Assembly (NCBI GenBank): GCA_963678705.1
Contig: OY783216.1
Location: forward strand, 8,928,001-8,992,000
DNA length: 64,000 nt
Origin: Panorpa germanica
Taxonomy: Eukaryota > Arthropoda > Insecta > Mecoptera > Panorpidae
Direction of reading: 5' to 3'
The notes under the pieces are model-generated. The model was given only the letters and a program-made list of their open reading frames with translations. It did no database searches and was not told where the DNA came from. The translations under genes and the position numbers were made by a program. Shown here piece by piece: positions 12,422-26,999 of the stretch (position 1 is the stretch's first letter; each line of letters opens with the position of its first letter).

Positions 12422-13015
12422 GTTAATAAATTGTATATATCCTTATGTTTTGAGATAGTTGTAAAACGCAGAAACAAGCTGAAACACAGGTAATTATTTT
12501 AAGGTAACGAATAAATAGATAACACCTTGATAACAATTTTGAAGATCGGCAAGCCTTCAGCACACATAAAAGTTTAAATAAACGATTCAAACATTTAGTA
12601 TCACAATTTTTAAAAACTCTTACTATTTATGTATGCAATTCAATTCCGAATACAATAATTCACAACTCTGCTGTGCACATACCTAATTTACTATACATGC
12701 TTCTGCCATATTTAAAAACCGATAAAAGTGTTAATAGCTTTCCAGTTACACTTACTACTCAGTATATCACTGAATCAGGATACTGTTCCAATAGTATAAT
12801 TTTTCTTATCTTCTAAAAGTATTAGAAATTTGACAATATTAAATTGAAAATATAACATAATATTTATTCAATTATTTAATATATATTTTTAGAAATTGAA
12901 GGTACTTTTTAAAATTTTGTATTAACAATAACAGGCACAGCAACCTTGTCTCGTCCTTGAATAATTTATCATGTGAACGGAGCTAATATTAGGTGATATA
13001 CAACAGTCAACAGCA
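12422..13015. promoter_or_regulatory. Shared upstream region of WDR77 (minus) and Fbxw7 (plus)
   Basis: A 0.6 kb stretch between two divergently oriented start regions, so it probably holds both promoters. No TATA box in good position was recognised. The last 70 bp before 13016 are less AT-rich than the surroundings and look like a short 5' UTR. Confidence 0.4.
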
Positions 13016-13021
13016 ATGTCT
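13016..13021 (+). other. Candidate first coding exon of Fbxw7 (ATG TCT)
   Basis: An ATG TCT at 13016 is followed at once by a strong donor, GTGAGTGT. Splicing to the acceptor TTGCAG at 15108 keeps the frame of the next exon and would give the N-terminus [13 protein letters not shown]. The alternative is that translation begins at the ATG at 15127 inside the next exon. This rests on splice consensus and phase only. Confidence 0.4.
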
Positions 13022-15108
13022 GTGAGTGTACTTGTATGGCTGTTCGTGATTATCCAAATATAGTTGGTTTATATTATTTGCTCATAATTTTGTTACAGTT
13101 ATTATTAATCTGAAATGTATAATTATTGATAAATTTAAACATTCAGATTAATTTATTTACAAAACAAAGTGTTTAATTTAATCATCTAAAGTATAAATAG
13201 GTATGAAATATCTGATTCGGGCTTGGTCAGTATGCAAATATTTTTTTTCATTTTGTATTTCTCAAGATTGTTTTTTGTTGTATTATTTAAACAATGTTTT
13301 GTACGTAGTATTATGAGTTTTATTTGCATCCCAAAATATTGATTTTGTTAAATGAAATTTAAAGATTTCATTGTGTAAAATTAGTTTCTACTTAGGGTTG
13401 ACATTAGTTAATTACCCTTGATGACGTCAATTTTTTTAGGGTTTGGAATTGTTATAAATAACTTTTAATTATCTAATTAGTACGGCTCATCCACAAAAAG
13501 TTACTTATAATTGATTAAGGTGATAAGCAGCATAGCAGGTCTTAACATGACAAAACATTACTGATCTTTGTTTTTCACGTGTACAGACGTTTCAATGAAT
13601 TTTAATGTCTGTTTATAATTGTTTTCTTATTAAGATATTAGTATGCAAATTATTAAATGCTATATAAGTCTTATTAATTTTATTTAATATATTTCTTGCT
13701 AAACGTTAACATGGTACTAACATCGCATATAACCTCTAAATATAAAATGTAGAATACATACAGCATGTATATAGTAAATGTGTTTTAATTAATTTAATTT
13801 TTCATTGCTCCCAAAGTGTTATTAAGCTAATAACTTTAGTTATTTACACAAGAGAAGGAATTTTTTATAAAAAAAAATAGAATAGTTTTAAAATTAGTAC
13901 ATTCAGGCAACATGAATTTACAAATACGTATATCTGATTTTCTAATGTATAAAACACAATTGATTACTTGTAAAACTAAAATGTGTTCAAATATGTTAGC
14001 ACAGTTTCGCAAACAATAAGGAATTTTTAAGATGTGATATTTAACTTTAAATCTCTTCCACCCTTATTATTTTCCCCTCATGTGTTACAAAGTTCCCACA
14101 GTCCCTTTATTTTCTGAAATTGTCTCATGACTCACAAATCATTTCTTTTTACAATAAGAGGGATGACGTAAAATATAGCTTCCGATGATGTAACATCCCT
14201 TATTAGAAAGAAAATATTACCTTGCTTACGAGTGAAAAATTACGTAATATAAGAAATAGAAACTTATTGTTTTCTTCCGATTACATTTAAGTTTTAATCA
14301 CGTAATTTATTACACTACTATTTCGTCTAAATCATTCCAAATTAAAAACTTTGCTTTGTGAAATATTTAACAATAGATAAAAGCATGCTATCTCTATCTC
14401 ATAATATCTTTCTGCAACAATACGTAACAATAGGTATTCAACAAATATATCTACCATATTCTTAACATCGAATCAACAGCTGCTGTTCTCAAGTCTTTCA
14501 GTGTGGAACAAGGATCTGCGGCTCAAATTTAGTACATTAAATTCTCTTGGTCATTGATGACTTCAAAAAGCAAACTGACAAACCCTTTAGCACATTTTTT
14601 TTCTATATATAGTTAGTAAGAAAGGTACATATAATAAATTATAACATAATTTACTGATATTAAAATGAGTGCACCAAACAAAACAAAAATTAAAAAAGAA
14701 ATGTAATTTTTATTTAGTTTTTTTCTAATTGCGTTAAAGTTATTTGACTTAACTATCTTTGTTTGAATTACCTTGGTGAGTGGCAAATATATATTAATAT
14801 TTGTTATTTATAATTACATACAAAATATGATCATACAATTATATGATATATTTGGCTGAACCTTTCGTAATAGCTTTATTGGAATTAACCAATTGATATA
14901 TTTCTGTGATTCATAAAATAATTAACGCACGTTCCTTTCTTCATGTTCCTTATTTAGTATATAAACCTTATTAATAACAGTTCAATAAACAAAACTTGAA
15001 TGTACCTCAAAATCTTTTAAGAAAAACAAACTTCACTTGTGTGAAATCATTAGTAAATTGTATTTTTTTATTATAAATGTAAATTGACCATGAGGCATTA
15101 TATTGCAG
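13022..15108 (+). other. Probable first intron of Fbxw7
   Basis: AT-rich, non-coding DNA of about 2.1 kb between the possible first exon and the acceptor at 15108. No repeat family, RNA gene or reading frame could be supported. A large 5' intron is common for this gene in other insects and may hold regulatory DNA, which is an inference. Confidence 0.4.
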
Positions 15109-15126
15109 GTAGTGTCACGTGTGAGA

Positions 15127-18100
15127 ATGGATCATGCATCATGTTCGTCAAACTTAAGAAAAGTTTCTTCAGAGGCCATAGAAACACCTCCTAATGAAGA
15201 AAGCCGAAATCAATCAGAGACATTTGAAGAAATAGAGGATACAATCATAAGTGAAAATATTTCAGCAGACTCAAGTCAAAATACTATTAGTCAAGATATT
15301 CAAGATCCATTGGATAGTGATATTACAGAGAGCCAAAATGAACTTGATCGTAGAAAAAACGCATCAAATATTATAAGGGATGTAGACTTAGAACGTTTAG
15401 AACGTGAAGATTTTTCTAAAGAAGACTCTTTAATTTATGTGAATCATTCTGCAATAGTAAATATAAAAGAACACTTAGGAAAAATAACGAATAACGATTC
15501 TAAGCCATCTACGTCTTCATCTTCAGAGGTAGTTGTAGAAACAGAAAGGCCATTAACTGCAACACCATCAGGTCGTTACAGTTGGAACAGTGCTCCGAGA
15601 TCAATAGAAAGATTATCAGTTGGTGCAAAATTAAATCTTTCAGCATCGTTAAATCGTGTTGCGAATGAAGCCGGTCCAAGTTGTGCAAGAACTAGTCATG
15701 ACGGTCCATCAGGATCTAAACAGGGTAATCGGTTAAATAAATCTGACTCCAGTTTAGACGTAGTTAATGAATCCAGAGCATTTCGCTATGGAAGTGGTGT
15801 TAGTCATATAGACGTTAATTTAAATGGAATTATAGCTATAGGAAATAAACCTAATCGTAATGTAGATGATGTAAAAAACAATTTTAGTTCAATATCCACA
15901 GGTCGTCATAATGATAATGATAATAAGTTAAATAATGTTAGTGACGTAAAGGGTAATGCAAGCGAACAAAGACTGACGGATCGTGATCCACCGGAAGTAG
16001 ATATTTTAGAAGCAAGGGAAGTGGAAATTGAATATGAAGATGAAACTTATGCCGATTGTGAAGAGGGGACGGATGAGGAGGAAGTTTGCACATGTGCGGA
16101 TTATATAGATTCGTCTGTAAGTAGTTCGCTTTAGAAATATTCTGATTATAATCATATATAGGAAATCTGAAATATGCAACTATATTCAGACTGAATAGTA
16201 AATAGATGTCTATTCGGAAACTATGTACCGGAAGCAGTGCAGGTGCAAATGTCCAATATCTTTAATTGCACACGTTTGGAATTGCTGTCTGTCTGAATAT
16301 TGTGGTAAATTTCTATGGATTATTTTTATAATATCAATAACGCAGAAACATTTGATTTTCTACTCTAGGCACTGAAGATTATATTTCTTATAAATATTTC
16401 GCCTTTCGTAAAACTCAACTTTTTAATGTGAAATAAATATGTTTAATATTAAAATATTAATAATATTTTTCTTAAGGTTAAATATTTGCAGGAAAATGAT
16501 GAAAATAGTGGAGAGGAAGAAGAACTTCCTGTTCTCGATGTTGATTCAACTACATTTATTGAGATGGAAACAATTACGCAAGAAGAATTATTACAAGAAA
16601 GTCACAATATGGCAATATCAGCAGAACCAAATGATTTAACTCGACCATGGCGTAAACGAAAATTGGATAAGAAGATCTCAGATGATAATGAAATTAAGAA
16701 ATTGGTTTTAGAATCGACACCAAAAGGCTCATTTTCATATTCAACTGTTTCTACCTGTTACCCTGCTAGCGTTAATAGAAGTGGTGGTTCATCCTCCAAA
16801 TTGAACACGAATCTTCCGAAAACACCAAGATCTATTATACCAACAAAAGATAATCCACCACCAGAGTTGACAAATTGGTTACTTCAGTTTCAGGTAACAA
16901 TTTAAATGTTGGCAACTTGCACTAAATTATTTCGAGATTTATTAAGAAAATATTTCTTTAGCGGTGGTCTCATGTAGAGAGGATTCTAGCGATTGATCGT
17001 TTAATTGAACGTTGTGAACCAACACAAATTCGTCATATGATGCAAGTTATTGAACCACAATTTCAAAGAGACTTTATTTCTTTATTACCAAAAGAAGTTG
17101 CTTTATCTGTTTTATCGTTTCTTGAACCAAAAGATTTGTTACGAGCTGCTCAAACTTGTAGAAGTTGGAGGTAAGACACTTTTATTTTATTAAATGATCA
17201 TATATTTTGAAACATCATAAGATTTTTACAATTTTCAGATTCTTGGCTGATGATAATTTATTATGGAAGAAAAAATGTAATGCCGCTGGAATTTTTGAAC
17301 TTAGGGATAATAAGAAAGTTGTTTTTAGTAAACTGCCATATACATCATCACCATGGAAGGTAAGAAGAATATCCGTGTGTGTTTAGCTAAATGTTTTAAT
17401 TTCCAATGATTTTTAAGTAAAAGGTATGAAGAACTTGTAGAGCCTTTTGAATTAATTTTTTTTTATTGGTTCCAAGTGGTTCCGAGTTCCAAAGATTGCA
17501 AATGTTTATGAGGATAAATAAATGTTTATAATTGTTTTATTTTGTGAAGATTAAATTGGATACAAAATAGCTATGTTTCTGTTAGGCAGCATACATGCGA
17601 CAACATATAATTGAAATGAACTGGAGAATACAACCAATTCGTGTACCGAAGGTTTTGAAAGGCCACGATGACCATGTCATAACATGTTTGCAGTTCTCAG
17701 GAAATAGGATTGTTAGTGGATCTGATGATAATACTCTCAAAGTTTGGTCTGCGGTATCAGGAAAGGTACGATTGAATAAAAATATTTTAAAGTATATTTA
17801 AATAGTAGATTAATAAAATGGCTTCAATGTTACAGTGCTTGCGAACCCTTGTTGGTCACACAGGGGGAGTCTGGTCTTCGCAAATGGCTGGAAATGTTGT
17901 TATCAGCGGAAGCACTGACAGGACGTTAAAAGTTTGGGATGTAGACACTGGAGATTGTACGCATACCCTTTATGGGCATACATCAACTGTAAGATGTATG
18001 CATTTACACGAGGATAAGTAAGAAAATGCAATACTCGCAAGTATATAGTATTTCACCACATACCAATATTTAATTTTTATAATCTTCATATAGGGTTGTT

Positions 18101-18965
18101 AGTGGATCCCGCGATGCAACTTTAAGAGTATGGGACATTACTATGGGAACGTGCCTTCATGTCTTAGTAGGACACTTAGCTGCCGTCCGATGTGTTCAAT
18201 ACGATGGTCGACTTGTTGTATCTGGTGCTTATGACTATATGGTAAAAGTGTGGAATCCAGAAAGAGAAGAATGTTTGCATACACTTCAAGGTCACACCAA
18301 CCGAGTCTATTCTCTACAGGTTAGCGAAGTTTAATTTTTAAACGATTGTTAAATAAGAATACTACGCACTATCCTTCAATTTTTATTTTATTTTTATAGT
18401 TTGATGGAATTCATGTTGTAAGCGGTTCTTTGGACACGTCCATTAGAGTGTGGGACGTAGAGACAGGATCATGTAGGCACACACTGATGGGTCATCAAAG
18501 TCTGACGTCAGGGATGGAGTTAAGGGACAACATTCTTGTATCTGGAAATGCGGATTCCACAGTTAAAGTTTGGGATATAGTTACAGGCCAATGTTTACAG
18601 ACATTATCGGGTAACTATTATAGTTTTCTATTTATAGAGAATAAAGACTTGAAACAATGATTTTTACTTTCGTATTTCCAGGTCCAAACAAACATCAATC
18701 AGCAGTCACTTGTTTACAATTTAATTCACGTTTTGTAATAACATCAAGTGACGATGGAACTGTTAAATTGTGGGATGTGAAAACTGGAGATTTTATACGT
18801 AATTTAGTGGCATTAGCTAGTGGTGGGTCAGGGGGTGTTGTGTGGCGAATACGAGCTAATGAAACAAAATTAATTTGTGCCGTAGGAAGTCGTAATGGAA
18901 CAGAAGAAACAAAATTGATGGTGCTAGACTTTGATGTAGAAGGTGCTTGTGTTAAGTGCTCCTAG
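15127..18965 (+). CDS. ago: F-box/WD repeat protein 7 (archipelago), SCF ubiquitin-ligase receptor
   Basis: Nine exons: 15109-16116 (ATG 15127), 16492-16893, 16962-17170, 17239-17359, 17586-17765, 17836-18017, 18094-18319, 18400-18610, 18682-18965; 934 aa from 15127, phases agree throughout. Residues 1-460 are an acidic, Ser/Asn-rich disordered N-terminus with a polyacidic patch (EEGTDEEEV). The dimerisation region ([14 protein letters not shown]) starts near 466. The F-box ([19 protein letters not shown]) is near 505-523. Eight WD40 blades run from about 585. The three phosphodegron-binding arginines are all present, in [20 protein letters not shown] and HTNRVYSLQ. The C-terminus ([18 protein letters not shown]) is nearly identical to the human protein. 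It recruits phosphorylated cyclin E, Myc and Notch for degradation. Identification is secure; the exact start is not. Confidence 0.96.
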
Positions 18966-21900
18966 CATATAATTATCAAAATTTGTTTATAGGAATTTAT
19001 TTTCGATATTTAATAATGAAAGTTAATACAAAACAATTAAAAAGTGATGCCGCCAGATAAAGAAGATAATAATTAGTAATATTTAAATACATATATATAA
19101 TAATTAAAAAAACAAAACTCATAATTGTTTTAAACAATTTAAAAACTTGTGTGGCATTAAATGTTAAAACAATCAAGAACATGAACAGCAAATGTATAGC
19201 TTATACTTCTGTTATTTATTTTTTCATCGTTATGCACTATTTGTTACATTGCTATATTTTCAGTTAAGTTTTTCAATATGAATGCATCGGGAATTTTATT
19301 GCAATATCTCTAAATGTGCAGAGAATCTTCGGAATGCTTATATCATATTACTAAAATTATGTTAATTAAATTATTAATTAAACTCTCTAAAATCAGACTA
19401 ACATTAATCTATAAATTAAATAAGCCGAATTAAAAAAAGGATTTGATTGTAAATATATTTACGTTTAATATATAATTGATAATTTATGTAAATTAATAAG
19501 CATTAATCAACTTTAAAAGCAACTTTAAAGCATTAATTCACACAAGTTTTACAATTGTAAAATAAAAACGCCAAATCACATCATGAATGTATAGCCAGAA
19601 AGAAAGAAACACTAATTTAAAGTTGCTTTTTTTATGAAAGTACATTCTGTTCAAAATATTATTAAGTGTTTAAAATATGTTTATATTATAACTAAATATG
19701 TGTTAGTTTTTTTTTAATGAAATATTTGTGTTATTAATGACTTACACCTCCATGAAAGTATTAATAACTTATCTTGCCTTTTAATATATAAAAAATCTCA
19801 TGACATAGGCTGTTATAGAAAGTAAAAATATTTATTATTTTATCTAGTTTATTTATAATATAAACAAAATAATTAAACCATCTTAAAATATAAAAACTAC
19901 ATAGACTGACTATCATTCATTTTCTATTAATTATCATATTTTATATGCCCATTATTAGATTTTAATTAATAAGGTTCCCATTAAGTTTAGATATATTTTT
20001 AATTAGACATATTGTCTTTAAAAATTCTGCTTTAAGTTTTTATATATTTTTTAATTATTATTACGTCATATGTTTTATTTAATTGAAGACGTAGACACTG
20101 TTGTTAATGATAAAATTTCGAAATCTCTACTACTGATCAAGTATTACTTTATCAAACAGCAAATTGGGATGTGTACTTAGTATTAAATTCTATGAAATTT
20201 TCCACCAGGACATCAGATTATTATTTTTTAATTGTTTGCAATATTATAGAACATAATAGCAATTAACACAAACACTATGTTATTCTTGCAAAAGTACTGT
20301 AAAAGTCTACTGTAAATAGAAGCATGTGTTTGCATCAAATGAATCGATAACAAATTGTAACACATGCTGAAATGACGCATGACGACGTTTTGTCGCGTAA
20401 GGAGAAATTCAAATTGTAAATAGCTTTTAATTTTTCAAATTACAAAACATTGTATATAATAAAACTTGTATAAAGTTACAAAATATTCAATGAAAACCGA
20501 AACTGGTCACAGCCCAAACATGCATATAACCGAAAGTATTTCAATCAGACAACTTATATTTTTGTATGTAATTTTGTCAGCATATCTAAGCCAATAGTTT
20601 CAAGAGGGTGAAAACTTTGCATCTAATGTATTTGGTAATCAAATTCTACTTTCGTGTTTCCTAAGAACTCATTTGTTTCGTTTTTAGGATGATAACTAAT
20701 GTTACATGTTACAAAATTTTATACTTGTAAATATTGTGAAATTCAAATAAATTATTTGTCAATTTCTTTGTATCTTAAAATTATTATATTATTTTTAATG
20801 TATAGTTCATTAAATGATCTAAGAATTTTATACATAAGCAAAAATCTACTGACTCAACTATTATTTCGTCTATACTTTATACTATTTGTTTATTAAATTA
20901 TTGCTTTAAAATTTATACACATATATTTTTATTTTTTGAATGTTATAAAATAAATTCAATAACAATAAAATTGTCAATATATAAAATTATAAGATTGTTT
21001 TATTTATTCAATTTTTAATAAGATTTTATCTAGGTTCTTGGTGTTATTTAATCAATTCTTTGATTTTAATTTTTCATCTTCCATCTGCTATGGTCTGAGA
21101 TTTAAACTTCGGAACTATTTTACAAAATAACAAAAAGAAAATTAATGCGTTATTTAGTAGAAACCGTTGTATAATACTCGTATATGTATACGTTAACCTG
21201 CTTTTTTATAAATAACTGATTCATTCAATTAAATATTAATTTCTTACAAAGTAGAATTAAGTAATTAAGTAATTAATTAAGTAATTAAGTAAGTAAAATA
21301 GTAATTAAGTAATAATTAAATAAGTACGATGCAATTGAGCTATTAGTAAATTAATAATTATTGATTTTTTACAAAAACCAGCACTTTAGATTTTACTGGT
21401 TAATGAAGAACTATCACATTTATATTAAAACTGTTTTTGAAAATCAATAAATTAGTTTTGTTTTCAATTAAAAATATTAGAAGAAATTAAATACACACTA
21501 TGCTTAGTTCGGGTTTGTTTCCTAACTCAGTCTTGTATTTATTGAGTTAGGGATATATGAAAATAGAGACAAATATAATATTGGAAATATAACATATTTC
21601 GTATACCAGATAAAAGATAGAAGTAATTAAGTAAAATGAGTGACACTAAATAAAATTAAAAAGGAAACAGATGATTAGTATACTATCATATAATAATTTC
21701 AAATGTGTTTAACCATTTCTCGTTATTGCGAGTGAGTTTTTCGAAAAAGAGTTTGTGGTAAGTGAAATATTGTAATAGATTAGTACCTTTTTAACAATTT
21801 TTATAAAACCGCGTAAAATATGTAATATAGGTCGTGTAGAACTTACGTATAAGCTACAAATATATTACATGATCGTGTAGTGGACTGCTGTCTGCAAAAT

Positions 21901-22248
21901 TTTGGTTTAAATATTTTTCTTCAGACCTAGCTTTAGAGTAGCACAGACACATGAGATACAGGGTAATACCATTCTTAATCATTCCGGTTTTCACAATCAC
22001 GTCCGTTTTTGTAACTTACTTTTAAAACTTATTATTAACTTTGACATTCGCGTTATTTAAAAAAAAATATTAACTGCAATTTTATAAATTGTAAGAGTAA
22101 TGTACAAGTACACGCTGTAACAAGTTAGCTACAAATATAATGAAAGTAAAATAATATTTTCGCTAGAGACCCCTCGCTGGTTTAATGCGGCACTGGTTAG
22201 CACACTTTATTATTAAACTTTTTGTTTTGCAGCGCCTAACAAAAAGAA
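18966..22248. other. AT-rich intergenic DNA between Fbxw7 and gustatory receptor 1
   Basis: It probably contains the Fbxw7 3' UTR. A low-complexity run of GTAATTAA/GTAAGTAA units lies at about 21247-21330. An acceptor-like TTTTGCAG at 22225-22232 suggests that the receptor has an upstream non-coding exon somewhere here. No gene, RNA gene or transposon recognised. Confidence 0.5.
21247..21330. repeat. Low-complexity (GTAATTAA)n-like run
   Basis: Short irregular iterations of GTAATTAA and AATTAAGT over about 80 bp. A simple repeat without further meaning that I can see. Confidence 0.6.
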
Positions 22249-23924
22249 ATGGCAACTAATCCATCACAATCAGCTCTAGCAGCGCTACACTTATTTCGCT
22301 GGATCTGCGGAGTGGCACCGTTAGACGAAAGCTCATACTGGACCGGATGTTTCAAAAGCTGTGTTTATGTCTTATTCTATCTGATCATTATGTACTTTGT
22401 ACTTATCGGAGAGGATTTTACAATTGATTCAGGGAACAATATCAACCGATACACATCAATAATTGCAGAATATGGGCTAATTATTGTTACTGTAACTATA
22501 GTAGTTAACGAATATATCAACCGAAGTAAAATTCGAAATACTTTCGAGAAAATTAAAGAAGTTGATGATACTTTTGTTAATAATGATACATTATTAAATG
22601 TATCTGTCAACTATACAGGGTTGAAACACCATTTACTGATTATAATAACTGCACTTTGTGCCGCTAACATTTCGTACATAATGTTGTCTTGTTATTATTT
22701 GAGTGCATTTAGATCGTTGCCTTCAATTCTCATTGTACTGGTCTTGGTGTCTTATCCGAATTTCATGATCTCAGTTATGGTAACTCAAGTCTCCATAATG
22801 CTCTATATACTCAGAGAGAGATTTATTTGGATGAACAGACAACTTAGGAAATTATCAAAAGCTGGACATTTCAGCAGCACTTTCGTAAGTACATGCTCAG
22901 TAAGCACAAACGTAACATTTACGTAACGTAATTAAACATTTTTATTTTAAATAATCACAACAAATTAATGTTTCAGTTGCCAACTGATTCTGATATTACA
23001 ATTCAACTGAAGGCAATTCATGTGTTTCGAAATATTTACTCCAAGCAAATGGAAGTTTTCGCTAAAATAAATGGATTATACAACATCTCGGTGAGAGATT
23101 TTTTTATTGTTCGTCTTGTTAAATATAAATGGACTAGACTTTACAAAAAACTATAAACTTATAAACAAATAAACTTGCACTTGGAACATTATAACATAGG
23201 ATCTACATCTATCAAAATTAAACAGTTTTTTATCTTTATCAATTTTCCTATTCTAAAAGATATGTAAAAATTCTTTAATATAGTTTCAAACACTTTCTTA
23301 AACAAAATGTACCTTTGTTTTCTAGGTTTTGCTCTTTGTAGCTATGTCTTTCATAGTCGCAGTGACCCAGTGCTACGAAATAGCTATTTTCTTCACAGAA
23401 TTAACTTTATTTGATATTATATACATAGCAAAAGCTGTTATGTCTTTTTACTGGATGTTAATTTTTATCATTCACATGATGTTCCTCGTACTAGGATGTC
23501 ATCGAACAGCCACTGAGGCACAAAAAACTGGCGCTTTGCTCCACAGAATGCAAAACAGACATCATTTCTACATCAGAGAATCTGTAAGTTATAATTTTAA
23601 AGTAAGCCCAAGCCCAAGAATAAAACGAAAAGTAAAAGTGTGACTGCAGGAATCTCAATCAATTTGTAATATTTAGATTAAACAATGGTCGCTAGAGTTA
23701 CTGCATGGAGATGTCGCGTTTACTGCAGGAGGACTATTTTCCGTTAATATGACCTTACTATTCGCTGTAAGTTTTATAAATATTTTTTTGTTAATATATC
23801 TATAGCTATTAAAATTATAAATTTATTATTTCAGATGATTGGATCTGTTACAACTTATCTTGTGATATTAATTCAGTTTAATTTACTGTCAAAATCTGGA
23901 AATAATAAATACAACTCTACTTAA
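22249..23924 (+). CDS. Gustatory receptor 1 (insect 7TM chemoreceptor)
   Basis: Five exons, all introns phase 0: 22249-22884 (212 codons), 22977-23090 (38), 23326-23583 (86), 23677-23766 (30), 23835-23924 (29 plus stop); 395 aa, typical for the family. Several hydrophobic segments are visible: CVYVLFYLIIMYFVLI near residue 37, LIIVTVTIVV, LLIIITALCAANISYIML, then VLLFVAMSFIVAVTQ in exon 3. The last exon has the gustatory-receptor signature TTYLVILIQFN near the C-terminus (TYhhhhhQF). Such receptors are ligand-gated cation channels in taste and some other neurons; ligand unknown. The small C-terminal exons match the second receptor at 30255 one for one, so the two are tandem duplicates. The start ATG at 22249 follows a splice acceptor at 22232. 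AATAAAATG near 23979 is a likely polyadenylation signal. Confidence 0.9.
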
Positions 23925-24024
23925 TATAATGTCATTACAGTTAGAACTAAGGGAATGTAAAGAAAATTGTAATTGAAATTAATAAAATGATTTTTAAAGG
24001 AAAATATTCCAACAGTGTTATTTA

Positions 24025-26991
24025 TGTTATCTTAATTATTTTGGATTTTATAAGGGGTTCTAAAAATTCATGGACTTTTTTTTTTAAAATAAAAATTATT
24101 GATTTCTTAATATTTTTTGATGCAGTTATATTCATTTATATTTAAGAAGACGAACTGCGTTAAAGAATTTGAAATATATTAATTATTTTGGATTTTATAA
24201 GGGGTTCTAAAAATTCATGGACTTTTTTCTTTAAAATAAAAATGATTGATTTCTTAATATTTTTTGATGCAGTTATATTCATTTATATTTAAGAAGACGA
24301 ACTGCGTTAAAGAATTTAAAATATCTTAATTATTTTAGATTTTATAAGGGGTTTTAAAAATTCATGGACTTTTTTTTTTAAATAAAATTATTGATTTCTT
24401 AATATTTTTTGATGCAGTTATATTCATTTATATTTAAGAAGACGAACTGCGTTAAAGAATTTGAAATATATTAATTATTTTGGATTTTATAAGGGGTTCT
24501 AAAAATTCATGGACTTTTTTCTTTAAAATAAAAATGATTGATTTCTTAATATTTTTTGATGCAGTTATATTCATTTATATTTAAGAAGACGAACTGCGTT
24601 AAAGAATTTAAAATATCTTAATTATTTTAGATTTTATAAGGGGTTTTAAAAATTCATGGACTTTTTTTTTTAAATAAAATTATTGATTTCTTAATATTTT
24701 TTGATGCAGTTATATTCATTTATATTTAAGAAGACGAACTGCGTTAAAAAATTTAAAATATTTTAATTATTTTGGATTTTATAAGGGGTTCTAAAAATTC
24801 ATGGACTTTTTTTTTTAAATAAAATTATTGATTTCTTAATATTTTTTGATGCAGTTATATTCATTTATATTTAAGAAGACGAACTGCGTTAAAAAATTTA
24901 AAATATTTTAATTATTTTGGATTTTATAAGGGGTTCTAAAAATTCATGGACTTTTTTTTTTTAAATAAAAATTATTGATTTCTTAATATTTTTTGATGCA
25001 GTTATATTCATTTATATTTAAGAAGACGAACTGCGTTAAAGAATTTGAAATATATTAATTATTTTGGATTTTATAAGGGGTTCTAAAAATTCATGGACTT
25101 TTTTTTCTAAAATAAAAATGATTGATTTCTTAATATTTTTTGATGCAGTTATATTCATTTATATTTAAGAAGACGAACTGCGTTAAAGAATTTGAAATAT
25201 CTTAATTATTTTGGATTTTATAAGGGGTTCTAAAAATTCATGGACTTTTTTTTCAAAAGGAAAAATTATTGATTTCTTAATATTTTTTGATGCAGTTATA
25301 TTCATTTATATTTAAGAAGACGATCTGCGTTAAAGAATTTGAAATATCTTAATTATTTTGGATTTTATAAGGGGTTCTAAAATTTCATGGACTTTTTTTA
25401 AAATAAAAATTATTGATTTCTTAATATTTTTTGATGCAGTTATATCCATTTATATTTAAGAAGCCGAACTGCGTTAAAGAATTTGAAATATCTTAATTAT
25501 TTTGGATTTTATAAGGGGTTCTAAAAATTCATGGACTTTTTTTTTAAAAATAGAAATTATTGATTTCTTAATATTTTTTGATGCAGTTATATTCATTTAT
25601 ATTTAAGAAGACGAACTGCGTTAAAGAATTTGAAATATCTTAATTATTTTGGATTTTATAAGGGGTTCTAAAAATTCATGGACTTTTTTTTCAAAAGGAA
25701 AAATTATTGATTTCTTAATATTTTTTGATGCAGTTATATTCATTTATATTTAAGAAGACGAACTGCATTAAAGAAATTGAAATATCTTAATTATTTTGGA
25801 TTTTATAAGGGGTTCTAAAAATTCATGGACTTTTTTTTCAAAAATAAAAATTATTGATTTCTTAATATTTTTTGATGCAGTTATATTCATTTGTATTTAA
25901 GAAGACGAACTGCATTAAAATATTTGAAATATCTTAATTATTTTGGATTTTATAGGGGGTTCTAAAAATTCATGGACTTTTTTTTAAAAAATAAAAATTA
26001 ATGATTTCTTATTATTTTTTGATGCAGTTATATTCATTTATATTTAAGAAGACGAACTGCGTTAAAGAATTTGAAATATCTTAATTATTTTGGATTTTAT
26101 AAGGGGTTCTAAAAATTCATGGACTTTTTTTTAAAAAATAAAAATTATTGATTTCTTAATATTTTTTGATGCAGTTATATTCATTTATATTTAAGAAGAC
26201 GAACTGCGTTAAAGAATTTGAAATATCTTAATTATTTTGGATTTTATAAGGGGTTCTAAAAATTCATGGACTTTTTTTTCAAAAGGAAAAATTATTGATT
26301 TCCTAATATTTTTTGATGCAGTTATATTCATTTATATTTAAGAAGACGAACTGCTTTAAAGAAATTAAAATATCTTAATTATTTTGGATTTTATAAGGAG
26401 TTCTAAAAATTCGTGGACTTTTTTTTCAAAAAGAAAAATTATTGATTTCTTAATATTTTTTGATGCAGTTATATTCATTTATATTTAAGAAGACGAACTG
26501 CGTTAAAGAATTTGAAATATCTTAATTATTTTGGATTTTATAAGGGGTTCTAAAAATTCATGGACTTTTTTTTCAAAAGGAAAAATTATTGATTTCTTAA
26601 TATTTTTTGATGCAGTTATATTCATTTATATTTAAGAAGACGAACTGCATTAAAGAAATTGAAATATCTTAATTATTTTGGATTTTATAAGGGGTTCTAA
26701 AAATTCATGGACTTTTTTGTCAAAAATAAAAATTATTGATTTCTTAATATTTTTTGATGCAGTTATATTCATTTGTATTTAAGAAGACGAACTGCATTAA
26801 AATATTTGAAATATCTTAATTATTTTGGATTTTATAGGGGGTTCTAAAAATTCATGGACTTTTTTTTAAAAAATAAAAATTAATGATTTCTTATTATTTT
26901 TTGATGCAGTTATATTCATTTGTATTTAAGAAGACGAACTGCATTAAAATATTTGAAATATCTTAATTATTTTGGATTTTATAAGGGGTTC
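24025..26991 (+). repeat. Left arm of an inverted satellite: ~20 direct copies of a ~147-bp monomer
   Basis: About twenty head-to-tail monomers. The start TTGGATTTTATAAGGGGTTC recurs at 24041, 24188, 24335 and so on, a spacing of 147 bp. Each monomer holds GGGGTTCTAAAAATTCATGG, a poly-T/poly-A tract of variable length, and an internal inverted pair (TGCAGTT ... AACTGCG) that could fold into a hairpin. Copies are nearly identical. Groups of monomers are themselves repeated: a two-monomer unit near 24190 and 24480, and a six-monomer block whose start at 25681 recurs at 26563 (882 bp apart). No coding capacity. Confidence 0.95.
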
Positions 26992-26999
26992 CTTATCGT

